A stretch of 64,000 nucleotides of DNA, from assembly GCF_030272615.1 (NCBI RefSeq), contig NC_081406.1, positions 263,716,624 to 263,780,623 of the forward strand. The letters are read 5' to 3'. Origin of the DNA: Cryptomeria japonica (taxonomy: Eukaryota; Streptophyta; Pinopsida; Cupressales; Cupressaceae). A model generated the notes under the pieces. The model was not told the DNA's origin. It saw nothing but the letters and a program-made list of their open reading frames with translations, and searched no databases. The translations under genes were made by a program, and so were the position numbers. Below, piece after piece: positions 21,585-35,014 of the stretch (position 1 is its first letter; each line of letters starts with the position of its first letter).

Positions 21585-22495
21585 AATAAATAAGGTTTGG
21601 ACAATTAAAATGTAAACGTAATCATTTAATAAATCAAGGTTAGGAGGCTATAAAAAATAATATATTGAAACTTGGTAAACACATATGTAACTCATCTCTA
21701 AAGAAATACCTAATTAGATGCAAATATGTGTATTGGGATTTTTTAAATAGCCAAAATGTGACCAAATGTATTTGCTTTAGTATTAGTGTGAAATGTGATA
21801 ATTTAATTTATTTGGTATGGTGGATATCGGGAATAACGAAGCATAGGCATAAGGGATTGGGTGTTTAAAATTGACATTCCCAATATTCTATTGATCACAC
21901 AATCTTGTATTGTGTCAAAGCTTCATAATGGTGCCTTATCAATCCGAACTCTAATGTAAATAACAAAGGAAACAATTTTCACACCAAAGACATGCAATTT
22001 TAGTACAGTTCTATCCAAAAAAAATTAACTACTTTATTAAAATCTTGATATTAGAAATAAAGTTTGGACAATTAAAATTTAAAGGAAATCATTTAATAAA
22101 TGAAGTTTAGGAAGCCTTAAAAAATAATGTATTGAAACATGGTAAACACACACGTGAGTCACCTCTAAATAAATACCTAATTAGATGCATACATGTGTAT
22201 TGGGAATTTTAAAATAACCAAAATTTGACCTAATGTATTTTCTTTAGTATTAGTGAGAAATATGATAATATAATTAACTTGGTATAGTAGATATTGGGAA
22301 AAAAGAAGCATGGGCATAAGGGGTTGAGGAGTTTATGGTTGACATTGTCAATCCTCTATTGATCGCATAGTCTTGTTAAGTGTTAAAGCCTCGTAATGGT
22401 TCCTTATCAATCCCAACTCTAATGCAAATAACAAATGAAACAATTTTCACACCAAGGTCATGCAATTTTAGTACAATTCTATCCAATATTTTTGA
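21585..22495 (+). repeat. Two-copy tandem duplication, about 467-bp period
   Basis: TTTGGACAATTAAAAT begins at 21596 and again at 22063. The copies stay collinear through AAATACCTAATTAGATGCA and CCTTATCAATCC to CATGCAATTTTAGTACA. They differ by substitutions and short indels, so the duplication is old. Confidence 0.85.
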
Positions 22496-22887
22496 AAACT
22501 AATTATTGGACACCTTTTGGTAATGCCACAACTATATCAAAAAGAATTGTTAAGTATATCTAAAACCATTCTATGATAATTTAGATTAAAGTGTATACTA
22601 TAATTAAGATATTTGTTTTTATAAGGATCTATTATAAGAGTTTTTTGTGGAAAGGGCTTTGATATGTATATGAACATTATTTAAAATAAAAAACTGCAAG
22701 ATGACATGTAGTTCCCATAGCTCATCTAGGCCTTTTGTGTTGAGACTTCAATTTATGAGATGCCAATAAAAGCTAGTTTTGAGTCAAATGTAGGTGTGGG
22801 TAGTTCCCTTGGTTGATAGGATAGAAATAATAAAGAGATCTATTAAAATGTAACCAAAAACTAGTTACAAAGGATCCCTTGTGTAAG

Positions 22888-25470
22888 TAGGACGTATTTT
22901 AATTTTACTAGTGTATGTAGAGTGGGTACCAAAAACATAAAGTTGATGGGTAGAAATAAAATTAAGGATATTTATTATAACCTTGCAAATGCATGAGGCA
23001 AACAAGGCATGATTCAAAATCAAGGAAAGATAATTTTTTGGTCAACGTGAATGAAATGTCATGGAGACATTTATATTAATTTTTTATTATCTAAAAATAA
23101 AGTGAAAAAATAAAGATAATTAGAAAACCAATAAAAAATATTAGGAGAAGAATAGATCACAGAGAAAAAGGGAATGTTGGTGAATTTTTATTGTCAACAT
23201 ATCGTGAAAGGTGTATTTGAGTCATTAAAAAGTTCTTAAGAATATGGAAAGAGGAAAATCAAGGAAAACAATAAGACAAATAAGTATGTATGCATGTATG
23301 TACAATAATTTTAGAACTTGTTTAAGGGATGGGGATCAACCAATATAATGAGTAAAATTTCCATCATCCAATTTCAGCCATCCCCCTGACAATCCCATGT
23401 TGAAGATAAATTGATACTTAGCATATGATTTTGCATATGTGAAGATGACCTCAAATCTTCATTAACAATTTTCCTTTTCACAATAATTTTTTTTAGAGGA
23501 AGTAATTTAGTTTTTGTGTAGGCATCTATATAAATTGTTTGGAAATTTTCTCTTTTCTAAGAACATTATTAGAGTGGCATGATTTGAGTACATTTTGGTT
23601 CAAGTTCTTGGAAGCTACATGTGGATTTGTAATGGTATTATTGAAAGTGTTTATTCTATCTGTTAGAGCACTATCTTGATCCCTTCTCATATCTAATAGA
23701 ATGTTCAAATTTAGTTGAGCTTTTTGTAAAGACTTCGACAATTTAAAATTCAAATACTTGTGTTAGATTTTTTAAATTCATTAATTTTTGAACAATCCAT
23801 AATAGTTATTGTTGTTGTTTTCTGTTTAGATTGTGTATAATTTGGATTTTTTTAGTTTGAACAAGGCTTAGAAAGGTGTATAACATAACTATTCTTTCTT
23901 TTGATGTTTGTTTTAATTTTGTAATTTTTCAATTGTAAAGCTTATATTATTGAAAAGAGGTTTATAATCAGCCCTTCAAATGATGATGTTTGTTTTCTTC
24001 TAATTAAGTTTTACATACTAACCTAGCATAAATAAAACTGATTAAAAATTTATTAATCGAAAATATTGAAATACAATGCTAAATCAATTATATATACATA
24101 TAACATGAAAAAACATAAGAACTTTATATTAATTAATTTTTTTTTAAATAATACATATTTCTCCATGTTTTACTTCACTAGAACTTCCCATTTGTTTAGA
24201 TGAGTTAGATCTTAAAATTGGTCCAAGCATTCTAAAATCCAAGGTTGCCGCGGAGGATGACGTCATAACCCCTGCAAAATCAATCGATGCACCATCTCTA
24301 CTCTACCAATGTGATTGACTATGCCTTAAATGTCCGGAATCGTCAGTTCGTAGGTATGTTATAGCCGTTGGGATGCCCACTTTTTGGCATTGATCTCTGT
24401 AAAAAAAAGTGAGAAAGTTAATTAACAACAAAATCGTACACATTCTACATTGTCTGTAGAATCATTTAAGAATTCAAGGCAATCAGTATGAGGAAAATAC
24501 ATTCTGCAAGTCAAAGAATGTACAAGAGAAAAAACTTTTACCTGAGAATAAGATACTACGGCTCTTCACTGTGCTTAAGGTACAATTACGGTGAGTTTTA
24601 CAAGTGTCTTTCATACTAAAATTACTTACATTTCACAACTCGTTGAAATAGGGGGGTTATTTTTATTTATTTATTTATTTTTATTTTTTATTTTTTTAAA
24701 TTTTGTAATTTTAAATCTGTCAAAAATATGATATCAGAGAGAAAATTACAAGTTAAATCTAAAAATCAGAAGTTTCATTTGTCTAATCAAGAAATCTAAA
24801 AAAAAAATGAAGAAATCTAAAAAAAAAATGAGAAAGGAAAAGAAAAAAATCATTAAAAATTATTTTAGGATATTTAGAGAAATAAGAAATAAATTACTTA
24901 GAAGCAAGGTAAAGGCTCATGTGAGTAATATTTACTAGGAACAAGGTTTCTAATTGTTTTAAAACCTAGACATGATTAGGTGGATAGCATGTAAGTACAC
25001 CATTATCACCATAGATTTGTTAAAAAATGTGAGGGGGAAATATATTAGACCTATTTTTTCTTATAATTATAATTAGAAAGAAATTTAGGTTAAGAATGGA
25101 AAACTTGAAGTTTTTGAATAATAAATTAATCAGTATTAGTGTATTGAAAATATGATAATATATAGAAATCTTGATATAAAAAAGTATACATTTTATGAAG
25201 AAAATAGATCATACGTTTCAAAGAGCGTGAATAATAAATTTTCAGAGTTCATCAATATAGACATTAATGGAGATAATTTAAAATAGATGCAGTTTTGGTA
25301 TAATTTTATATTTCTTTTCGTAAAAAAATTCACCTTTTCATTCTTCATTGGGTAGATTAGATCTTTTGCATAAATCTGAAGGTTTTTGTGGTGCCCTTGT
25401 GATTTTCTGATTTCTTATTTGCAATCAACCTAATTGGGTTGGACACTAGTGCCCATTACTAGTGTTATAT
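22888..25470 (+). repeat. Dispersed repeat R2, copy B (no LINE)
   Basis: The most complete R2 copy. It covers the LINE-1 site (AACATATCGTGAAAGG at 23197) without an insert. Its right end (GTTGGACACTAGTGCCCATT) matches copy C at 40342-40361. A block at 24245-24360 has several CpG sites and a TGACGTCA palindrome (24258-24265) not present in copies A or C. No protein-coding frame. Confidence 0.65.
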
Positions 25471-26024
25471 AGAATGTCTTCATAGAATTTTGATCATGGA
25501 TGCTTGAACATGAATGCTTGAAATTGACTTGACCTTCTCCTTCAATGCTTGATGAATACTTGACTACTTTCTCAAATAGACTTGAATTGATTTTCTAATT
25601 GAGAGCTCACTTATGATTTCCTTCTAGTTTGCGTGTTCTCCAAAAGTTACCAAATGAGGGGGGATAGGGTTCCTTTTATACCTAACCATGCATTAAATGT
25701 TTGAATTTTCAGAGCAGGCTAGCATGGAGCCAAATTTTCCACCCACATGAAGTGACCATTGTGAGGTCCTATTTTGGGTCCTAATTGGGAAGACCAAAGT
25801 GGTCAAGGTACCTTGGTATTGAGCAAGGACCAAGGTACCTAGGGCGTCCTGGTCCTGTCACTTAGGACTCAAAATTGGATAGGGACTAGATCGGGAGTTG
25901 AAAATGCAAATTTCATGAGGGAGTCAATAGCATCAAAGCAAACATTGAGCATTGAAGGTTGGAACGTCAAGGCAAGGCCTAAGTGAGGACGAAATTGCAC
26001 AGAGATGCAATTTAGGATGCTACA
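25471..26024 (-). mobile_element. Solo LTR, same family as the LTR near 61.8 kb
   Basis: The plus strand ends AATTTAGGATGCTACA (to 26024); on the minus strand it therefore begins TGTAGCATCC, as the LTR at 61857 begins TGTAGCATCA. A minus-strand TATA box (GGTATAAAAGG, near 25675) lies about 345 bases in, the same distance as in the other copy. The left border is set by the end of R2 and is approximate; no clear target duplication. Confidence 0.5.
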
Positions 26025-27359
26025 GCTATATACTAATATTTAGTTATTTATAAACTAACATATACATGCTAATTTATTTATTATCTATCTAATATAATAT
26101 CCATGTATAAATTATGTAATATAAATCCAATATTCCCCTCTTATTATATCAATTTGTGCAAAAGACAAAACATTATAAGAATTGAAAATAGCAGCCCTTC
26201 CATAAATATTGATGCACCTTCATTAATTCTCCTTACGCACCTAAGAAACAACAAATTGAATCCATCATTAGATCTCATGATTGTCAAACTTGCAAATCTC
26301 TTATACCGTATAAGAGAACATGGTCACATTCTCCATCTACAATGAGAAAACAACTCTCGTTAGAGACTACACAACTCCTTTGAGTGTGTGAAAATTCCTT
26401 CTCTTGTGCATGCATATAAGAGATCAACTCTCCTTCAAGAGTCCAATTTTCTCAAAATGTATTAATATCCCCCCTCCAATGCTAGGCGAACCAATATTCC
26501 TCTTCTTGAGTACAAAAGAAGCTAAACCAATGTGAATGTAATTCCACTCTATTTCAAATATTATAGTATCCAAATGTTCTTCCTTGAGATACTAAACCCT
26601 CCCTTGTTTCATGAAGGGATACAAATTTAAATTGGCATTTTTAAAGCAATGTATCATCTCTCAATGAGAAACTAATTGAAGATGATAAAAAAAATCCCTC
26701 TCTTTGATACCTCCAACCTCCTATTGATTTGTTGTAAACTCTAGATAATATAAATGGCATGTGAGTTTCCACAAAGACATTGAAAGTCTTGTTGTCATGT
26801 GTAGCAAATATAGCCTCAAAAGTACATGAAACATAAAATAACGAAAAAAAACTCATTTAAAAAACATTATTTTCATCTGAAATTTCATCCTTTCCCATAA
26901 CTCTCTCCAAATATAAAACAATTGTTGGTAAAATTAATTATAAACAACTTTGTTTATTATGCTCACTGAATGTAGGATATACCAACTGCTTCAATAGTCA
27001 AGCTTGTGATTGTAAGACCACCACATGAGTGTTTACTTCATATTTTAAAATCTTGCTCCAAAAAAAGTACAAGAGCTTTCCACATGTGGTAAAACTTTAA
27101 AAATAAAATAACACCAACCTGACATGATGGGTAGATTTTACAAAAAAAAAAATAACACCGACTGTTACAAATTGATGGGTTCTTCAGACGGAAAGAGACG
27201 CTAGTGCTCATGAGAATTGTGTTTTCCCTGCATTTTAGCGTTCACCAGAAGGCCCATGTTTATGTGCAGACCACCAACTTCCTCTGCTCTTTGTATGGGC
27301 ATAGGAAAGATTGATGCTCAAATACCAAATAGGAAATGGTAGACTAACAAAACTGGAAT
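26025..27359. other. Intergenic sequence, nothing recognised
   Basis: AT-rich; frames of up to 80 codons with no motif (26103-26345, 26641-26856). No repeat structure noted. Confidence 0.4.
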
Positions 27360-27679
27360 TATTCATGTGGTATACACAGAAATATGGATATTATTGATAT
27401 TTTCAGATTGGTTTTTCATTACAATGTAATGACTTATAAAATCAATATATTCTAGTGTATAGGTTTTTTTTTTTTTTTGGAAGAATAACTTCTAATTGGT
27501 TATTTAACTTATATACTATTTATATTATAGTTTTTTAAATTTATAAATTCATATTTGTATATCAATTTGTTTACTATTTATTTGATCAAATGTTCATCTA
27601 TAAGTGATGTATTATATATCCAAGATGTGCAATTAAAATGTGCATTCGTTGCTACTTTATTAAAATATTATGAAGTATT
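27360..27679 (+). repeat. Dispersed repeat R1, left of LINE-2
   Basis: Collinear with the left flank of LINE-3: GATATTATTGATATTTTCAGATT, TATAAAATCAATATATTCT, GAATAACTTCT. It ends at the LINE insertion point TT/AACATG. Confidence 0.6.
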
Positions 27680-27694
27680 AACATGTTATTTGGT
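27680..27694 (+). repeat. Left target-site duplication of LINE-2
   Basis: AACATGTTATTTGGT, repeated with one mismatch at 36547-36561 (AACATGCTATTTGGT). Confidence 0.8.
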
Positions 27695-27723
27695 AGGTGT
27701 CCATTGTGTTAATACCGAAAAAA

Positions 27724-29219
27724 ATGTTGCTCCCGCACCCCAACGGCTCTCCCGCCTCCTGCATTTTGAATGTGCCTACTACTATGGGTTGTTCTCCTGT
27801 CGCTGCCTTGATTGGCAGTGGCTCTTCGCTCCCCTCTTCCCTGGGTCATGGCACTTCTGCCCGAGCTGGGGTTATTGCTTCTACGGTTGCCAAGGGCATT
27901 GCATAGCCTTTTGCCCAGCCTTCCTTCCTACCACTTGTGTTTGCCAAGGATTTTGCGGATGTCAGTTTCGTTCCCTCATCCTTTGACTTCCCCCCCTTCC
28001 TCCTCGTGAGGGAGCTTCTGCTCCTGTGATTCACGATTTGTTTGATGTCGCTATTGTTGTTTGGCCTGATGCTCTTCTAGTGGTTGTTGTTGTGACTCCC
28101 ATGAGGATTCACCTGGTGCAACACCCACTCCCCCTGGTTCTTTGGCTGAGGGTCTTGCTACTCTCGACCCTCTGGCTTCTGGTGATGCTTCTCTGTCGAT
28201 TGTTGTTGATGTTGTTGGTTCTATGCCCAAAACTGCTGGCAAGCGTAGCTTTGCTCGTGTGACCAGATCTTCCGCCCAACCCTCAAAGGGGGTTCGTCCT
28301 TTTCCCTGTGCCAAATCCTCCCCTGTGGTGGTTTGTGGACAGGATGTCATGGACAACATTGGGTTCTACCAACGCTATGCTCTGATGTGCAGATTCTCTT
28401 GGCTCTGGACTTCTCTACCGGACCTTCATCGTTGGGTAAGTGACTCTTGGTGGCCTTTGGTTGCTCACAATATTGAGCTTTTCCCTTGTGCTAAAGGCTT
28501 TTTTATCGCTTCCTTTACATCTTATGTTGATCAAGATTTGGTTTTGGGTATGTTGTGGGCTTGGGGAGTTCACTCCCTCTCTATTAAGCCTTGGACAACT
28601 TATTTTAACCCTCTCACTGAACCACTTAATGTGCATCCAGTTTGGGTCCGCCTCATCAATCTCCCTCTTCATTTTTGGGAACACTTGTTATGAGGCTATC
28701 AGTAACTCTATTGGTCGTTTCTTGAAGGTCAATGAAGCTACGTCCGCAATGGACCACACTACCTTTTCCCGCATTCTTGTGGACATTGGCATCTCCTCTC
28801 CTCTCCCAGGAGATGTGGTTCTTATGGTGGGGGATAGACCTTGGTCACAACTACTGGATTTTGAAGGCCTCCCCTTTCACTGCAAAAGATGTTTTTCTAT
28901 GGATCATCTTGCTTCAAACTGCTCTATTGCATGCCACAAAGGTGTTTCTACTTGGTGGAAGAATGCTACTATTGATCACTTAACAGTCAATGCTCTTGAG
29001 TCTATGTCTGTTGGCTCCTCTCATGAGGATGATGTCGATGTTCTGCCCCTCACAATTATTGATCCTCCTATTGCCCCTTTTGTGGCCTCATCTCTTAAAG
29101 TCCCCACTTATGTTTCTCTTGTTTTGCAGCCACGTTCTTCTGCTGCTAGATCTGCTTCTGCTATTGTTGTTTCAGCACAACCTATGGTTTCTCGCAGGCG
29201 GAAGGGAAAGTTTTCTCCC
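27724..29219 (+). pseudogene. LINE-2 ORF1: gag-like protein, DUF4283 plus zinc knuckle
   Basis: ATG 27724 opens MLLPHPNGSPASCILN; a stop at 27904-27906 and frameshifts follow. The core is clear: from 28142 GKRSFARVTRSSAQPSKG, then WLWTSLPDLHRWVSDSWWP, FPCAKGFFIASF and HPVWVRLINLPLHFW (DUF4283). A frameshift near 28680 leads to YEAISNSIGRFLKVNEAT and the knuckle CKRCFSMDHLASNC (about 28882-28923). The tail is Ser/Pro/Val-rich and ends SRRRKGKFSP at the copia insertion. The RNA-binding role is by family. No ORF2 follows. Confidence 0.8.
29215..29219 (+). repeat. Left target duplication of the copia element
   Basis: CTCCC directly before the LTR start TGTTAACAG; CTCCC recurs at 36297-36301, after which LINE-2 resumes with TTGCCC. 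Confidence 0.75.
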
Positions 29220-30478
29220 TGTTAACAGAAATCAACAAGGAAGACTGAGAGGGGGGGTGAATCAGTCTTCACCATATCTTAGCAAATTTAAACTTTAAAA
29301 TATAAACTGATAAAATGCAGTAATAGATAGATAAGAAAATTAACAGCACAACATATAACACCAAGATTTTGACGTGGAAAACTCGGTTAAGGGAAAAACC
29401 ACGGTGGGAACCTACCCATAGTAAGATGATACTCTGCAGTAGCATGTGAAAATATTACAATGGGGAATGCACATACATTCAGGCACACTGCCTAGAGCTC
29501 ACTGCTCAAAATATATATATGTCCAAAAGGCTACAACACTCAGGGAAGTCTCACTAGCTTACAATATGATTCGGACTACAATCCGAAGGAATGAACTCCA
29601 ATGATAGCTTCTACAAATTCTTGATGAAATTTTCGGTTAAGCACAGTTGTCTGTTCTGCAACAAAAAAACACACCTCAACACTTCGTTGAATGATATATC
29701 CTTGTTTGCACATTTACCTCTCTCTAAAAATGCAGACACAATACCGACAACTAAATTACATAAGCATATCACCTATATATACAAATCATCAACCTTGATA
29801 ACAAGGTCGGCTAAACCCTCAACCCTCGACTCATAATTATTAAAATTACGTTACATGATATAAAGATCGACCACCGGACCAATATTATGATTTACATTAC
29901 ATAGCATGGACCTAATTCAAATTCCCAAATGATTACATCCACCGAAAATCCCACCAAGAACAACCGCAACACGCTACACCACCAAAAATACTACATAACA
30001 CACAAATCATCACCGGCTCCTAGAAATCACCAAAAACTCGCACAATGATCAATGCAGATCGCCAAAATAAATAGGACATGACTAGGAAACACTAGCAAGC
30101 ACATTAGAAACATCTAAAATAGTTGCACCAATACCTCTTTTTAAATCTTCATCTGTCAACATCTCAAAGCTCAAGAACACAACCAATCAGCAACTGTCAT
30201 GAGGAAAGATAACTTGCAAAGCACCAAATCACGAACCATCTGAAATGAAGATACACAAGATCATCCCAAACAATAATCCAAAGTCTCAGCACAAGATCTG
30301 ATCACACCAGAATATATCGAAGGAAATACTGGATTCTGCAAAACAGTGATCAGCACAACCAAACTACAAAACCGGACCAAAAACTCTTCCCAAACTCATT
30401 GGAATAACTCACAGGAATATGTTGACATCAATGACAACAACATATCCTATCAGAAATAATGAACAACCAAATCTAACA
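29220..30478 (-). repeat. Copia 3' LTR
   Basis: The plus strand starts TGTTAACAG and ends AAATCTAACA; read on the minus strand it starts TGTTAGATTT. Collinear with 35015-36276. A minus-strand TATA box (TGTATATATAGG) lies at about 29770-29785. The run GGGGGGGTGAATCAG near 29257 corresponds to the C-rich end of R/U5. Confidence 0.9.
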
Positions 30479-30493
30479 ATCTCCCCCTTTGGC
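30479..30493 (-). other. Copia polypurine tract
   Basis: The minus strand reads GCCAAAGGGGGAGAT directly before the 3' LTR start TGTTAG. Confidence 0.9.
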
Positions 30494-30789
30494 ATTGATG
30501 GCAACATATGAATGTGAAAAATAATCAATGCAAAGAAAGAAGATATCACTAGCAAACTCCCATAAAATCGAGATAGATCAAATAGTTGTTCACATGATCT
30601 CTCTCCCCCTTTGAAAACAATTCCAAAGATCGTCAAAAACTAGAAAACCAAACTCTCTCCCAAACCAGAAACATGAGTCTCTCTCCCCTGGGATATACAA
30701 CCAAATCAACAGACTACTCCAGCAGAGGAGCAACACCAACTCATCAATCCAGATAAAAGAATAAGGCTTTGAATTTCACTGGATCGATG
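30494..30789 (-). other. Copia 3' non-coding region
   Basis: Between the end of pol (GDIFTKPL motif) and the PPT; it holds further purine-rich minus-strand words (AAAGGGGGAGAGA near 30600, AGGGGAGAGAG near 30675). No coding frame. Confidence 0.5.
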
Positions 30790-33700
30790 CAACTCAATGC
30801 ATCTAGTCCTCAGCAAGAGGGGTGGATACCCCTAACTTGTGTCTCGAATAGATAAATGTATCTGTAAGCAAAGGCTTAGTGAAAATATCACCAATTTGTT
30901 CCTTTGTAGATACATATTCCAGCTTCACCTTCTTCTCACTAACTTGATCTCTCAAGTAATTATATTTGATTGATATATGCTTAGTTTTTTAATGTTGCAC
31001 CAGATTCTTTGATATGTTTATAGCATTGGAATTATCACAGTATATAACAGTAGACTCATCATAAATAACTTTGATATCTTTCAACATTTGCTTCATCCAA
31101 ACTATCTGAGTGCAATTACTAGTAGCAACAATGTACTCAACTTCAGTAGTAGATAAAGATACTAAATCTTGTTTCTTGCTATCCCATGAAACCAACTTCT
31201 TACCTAAAAAGAATGCTCCACTGGTAGTATTCTTTCAGTCATCAATATCACCTGCCCAATCTGCATCAATGTAAGCACACAACATGAAAACATCATTCTT
31301 TGGATACCATAAACCATAATCTTCAATTCCCTTTAGATATTTGAATATTCTTTTAACAGCAGTGACATGAATCTCCTTCAGACCAGCTTGATATCTAGTA
31401 GCAATACACACAACATTCATAATGTCAGGCCTAGTCTGAGTAAGATATAACAGTCCACCAACCATAAATTTGTACAAACTCTAATTAGCTTTAGGAGATT
31501 CATCATTTTTAGAGAATTTACAACCAGTCACCATAGGAGTTCCAACTGGTTTGAATCATCTAGTCCAAACTTCTTCAACAATTCCTTCACATACTTATTT
31601 TGAGATATAAAGATACCTTTTCTTGTCCATGCAATCTGCAAACCTAAGAAAAATTTCATCTCACCAATTATAGACATCTCAAATTCTTTTTTCATATCAC
31701 CGACAAACTTCATACTCATATCATCATCACCACCAAAGATAATGTCATCAACAAAGACTTCAACAATCAAAATATTATTATTTTCAATCTTAAAGTACAT
31801 ATTACTATCAACAGCACCTTTGATAAATCTCAATTTTAGCAAGTAGTTTTCTAATCTAGCATACCAGGCTCTAGGAGCTTGTTTCAATCCATAAAGTGCT
31901 TTCTTCAACTTACATACCATGTCTCCATCATCTGATAATGAAAATCCATCAGGTTGTTCAATGCAAACTTCTTCTTCTAAATCACCATTCAAAAATGTAG
32001 ATTTGACATCCATTTGATATACCTTGAAATATTTATAAGCAGCATAAGAAAGCAAAAATCTAACAGCTTCAATTTCTGGAAACCGGAGCAAAATTTTCTT
32101 CATAATCAAATTCCTTCTTGCTGTGAATATCCTTTGCAAACCAGTTTGGCTTTATTTCTGACTACTTCATCAACTTCATTCAATTTGTTCCTAAAAACAC
32201 ATTTAGTAACAATAACATTTTTATCTTTAAGTCTAGGCACAAGCTCCCAAGTGTTGTTATTTTCAATCTGATCTAACTCTTCTTCCATGGCTCTAATATA
32301 GTTATCATCTTTACAGGCTTCAACAACATCTTTAGGTTCAACTTTAGAAATCAAACATATTTCTTCTACAACTAACCTTCTTCTAGCCATCACACCTTTA
32401 TTCTTATCACCAATAATCTGATTCTCAAAATGATTCAATCTTGCATACCTCGAAGTCTTCTAATTGTTCTAATCTTCAGGTTCCTGCACATCATCACTAG
32501 CAACAACAACATCTGGATTCACAGTCTCTACCAGATCATTCTACTTAGGCTCTTTAGGCTGAATAGGAGCTAAAACAACATTTTGACCTTCATCATAAGC
32601 TTTGATCTCCTTCCCAAGGTTTTCATCCACCTTCACACTTAGACTCTCAACTATCTTTCTCAGTCTCTTGTTATAGCACCGGTAGGATTTTCAATTTATA
32701 GAATATCCTAAAAAGATACCTTCATCACTTCTAGCATCAAACTTGATATAACATTTGCTACCAGAAACTTTGAAATATTTCACAGTCAGAACATGACCAA
32801 ACCAAAGCTCATAAGGAGTCATACCGGTATCACCTTTGATATGAACTCTATTGAATGTATAGATTGCAGTACTAATATCTTCTCTCTAGTAGACCTTCAT
32901 AACATTTCCTTCAATTAAGATGGTTCTTGCAGCATCTAAAACAGTACAGTTCTTCCTTTCAACAATCCCATTCTGTTGTGGGGTCCTAGGAGTAGATAGA
33001 TGTCTTCTGATTTCATGCATCTCACCCAAAGAATTGAACTCACTGGAATAGAATTCTCCACCTTTATCAGATCTCTGACACTTCAACTTCAATCTGGACT
33101 TAGTTTCAACTTTAGCTTTGAATATCTTGAACTTCTCAAATGCTTCTGATTTTTCCTTCAAAAAGACAACCTACATGATTCTGGAATAATCATCAATTAG
33201 CAACATAAAGTATCTATCACCTTGCACACTTCTAACATTTGTAGGTCCACACAGATCAATATGCACAAGATCTAATATTCCATCTAATGTATACCGTTTA
33301 CTCTTGAAAGAAATTCTTGTTTTCTTACCCAACTAACATTCCTTACATACCAGATTAATAGGTTTTACAATCTTAGGCAGATCTCTAACAAATTGTGAAG
33401 AATTGATCTTGATCAATGAATCAAAGTTTACATGACACGTCCTTCTATGCCACAACCAACTCTCGTCTATCTTAGCAATCAAACAACTTTTCTCACTAGA
33501 ATTCAAATGAAAAATGTTACCTTCAATCTTAGTCCCAGATGCAACCTCTATACTGGAGACATTCAAGATCATGCATTTACGATCTTTGAATTGTAGATCA
33601 TAACCCTTATCAACCATTTGTCCAACACTCAAAAGATTATGCTTCAATCCTTCGACATACAAAAATCATCAGTGTTATGCTTACCATCAAAAGAAATTGA

Positions 33701-34189
33701 TCCTCTCCCACGGATTACATAGGCTTTATCATCACCAAATCTAACTATTCCACCATCATACTTTTTCATGCTCACAAATTTTCTTTTATCACCAGTCATA
33801 TGATGTGAACAACCGTTGTCAATCACCTATTCATCTTTTTCTTCTACCTTTGCAGCGAAATCTTTCTCCTCAACAGAACAACTAGTGGAATCAATAGGCA
33901 CAGGTCTATCTTCTTTAATGGAAATAAACACAACTTCATCTCCTTTTGATTATTCATCTGCACCATAATAACAGTTATTCTGGTTCCCAAACTTCCAGTT
34001 AGACTTATAAGGCTTGTCATACTTCTCATGATTCTCATATCTATCATTCCTATCAAACTTATCAAACTTATCATGTCTGTCATACTTAGCCATTCTCTCC
34101 AGACATCTAGAAGCAAAATGTCCTATCTTATTACAAGAAAAATATTTCAAGGGCAACTTTCCATCATACCTACCAACACCTTTAGGCAA
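30790..34189 (-). pseudogene. Copia pol (zinc knuckle, protease, integrase, RT, RNase H), broken
   Basis: In minus-strand order: a zinc knuckle (34103-34144) with Tyr in place of the first Cys (YFSCNKIGHFASRC), followed by a low-complexity Asp/Arg/Lys stretch; protease MIDNGCSHHMTG (33826), where the usual Asp-Ser-Gly reads Asp-Asn-Gly; a GAG-pre-integrase region with HRRTCH and CKEC (33333-33460); the integrase core with SDKGGEF and PQQNGIVERKN (32980-33080); RT with YQMDVKSTFLNG, LYGLKQAPRAW and intact FVDDIIFGGDD (about 31740); RNase H with YIDADWAGD, TTEVEY and YCDNSNAIN (30989-31300); and the terminal DIFTKPL. At least eight stops (for example in SRIM-stop-VVFL and VY-stop-REDI) and four frameshifts. 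Once a polyprotein for particle formation and integration; dead now. Confidence 0.92.
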
Positions 34190-34958
34190 TCTGGGAAATC
34201 AATGCTTGAAGCTCATCTAGCTCTCTTTCTTGCTCTGCTAGCTCTCTCCTCTCTCTTTCATATCTGGATATCCTGCACTCATCAAGATCATATTTCTTCT
34301 TACTGAACATAGATGTTGATTCCTTGAATGTTGTCTCATACTTTCCATGTGATTCTCCAAATTCGCTCAGCTCAAATGCAGCAAGTTTTCCAACCAATAC
34401 ATCTCTTGTCACTGTAGTTACGCTCTGTATTTCATCAATAGCAACAACTTTATGTTTATAAGGAGGCAAAGATCTCAACACCTTAGCAATAATCTCATCT
34501 TCTTCAATCTTTCCACCGACAGATCTAATAATAAGGACAAGCTCATTCACCTTAGCCATGTATGAATGTATGTTCTCATCATCTCCCATCCTCAATGTCT
34601 CATACTTTCCTTTTAAACTATGCAACTTAGCAACTTTCACTTGACTATCACCTTCATACAGGATCTCAAGCTTTTCCCATATCTCATGTGTGGTCTGAAG
34701 TTCCATAACATTTGTCATTTCAGAATCAATCAGGGCACTGAGTAATGCTTCCTTCGCTCTGATGTTATATTCAACTTCCTTAACCTCATCAGGAGTGGAT
34801 GGTCCATTCTAAGGAACAATATAGGCATTCTTAGTAATCTTCAAATAATCTTCTCCAAGACATTTCAAATGCACCTCCATTCGTCTCTTCCATACAGTGT
34901 AGTTTCTTCCATCAAACCTCAAACCATCCTTCTTGAAAAGAATACCTTGAGCTGCCAT
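34182..34958 (-). pseudogene. Copia gag (UBN2-type capsid)
   Basis: Starts MAAQGILFKKDGLRFDGRNY 43 bases inside the PBS, one stop at 34809-34811, then open through WEKLEILYEGDSQVKVAKLH, YKHKVVAIDEI and a Glu/Arg-rich coiled segment to QALISQIA. This is the UBN2/gag-polypeptide region of copia elements, forming the capsid. The frame then shifts before the zinc knuckle. Confidence 0.88.
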
Positions 34959-35000
34959 CCCAGATCTCCTCAAGTGATTAAGCTTCTACCGGAGGATGTA

Positions 35001-35012
35001 GCTCTGATACCA
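35001..35012 (-). other. Copia primer-binding site
   Basis: The minus strand reads TGGTATCAGAGC, the complement of the 3' end of initiator Met-tRNA, two bases after the 5' LTR. Confidence 0.92.
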
Positions 35013-35014
35013 AT

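Noticed and set aside
28026-29298. Several Leu/Val-rich frames beside LINE-2 ORF1
   Set aside because: Alternative frames of the CT-rich ORF1 DNA. Only the frames with DUF4283 and CCHC text are supported.
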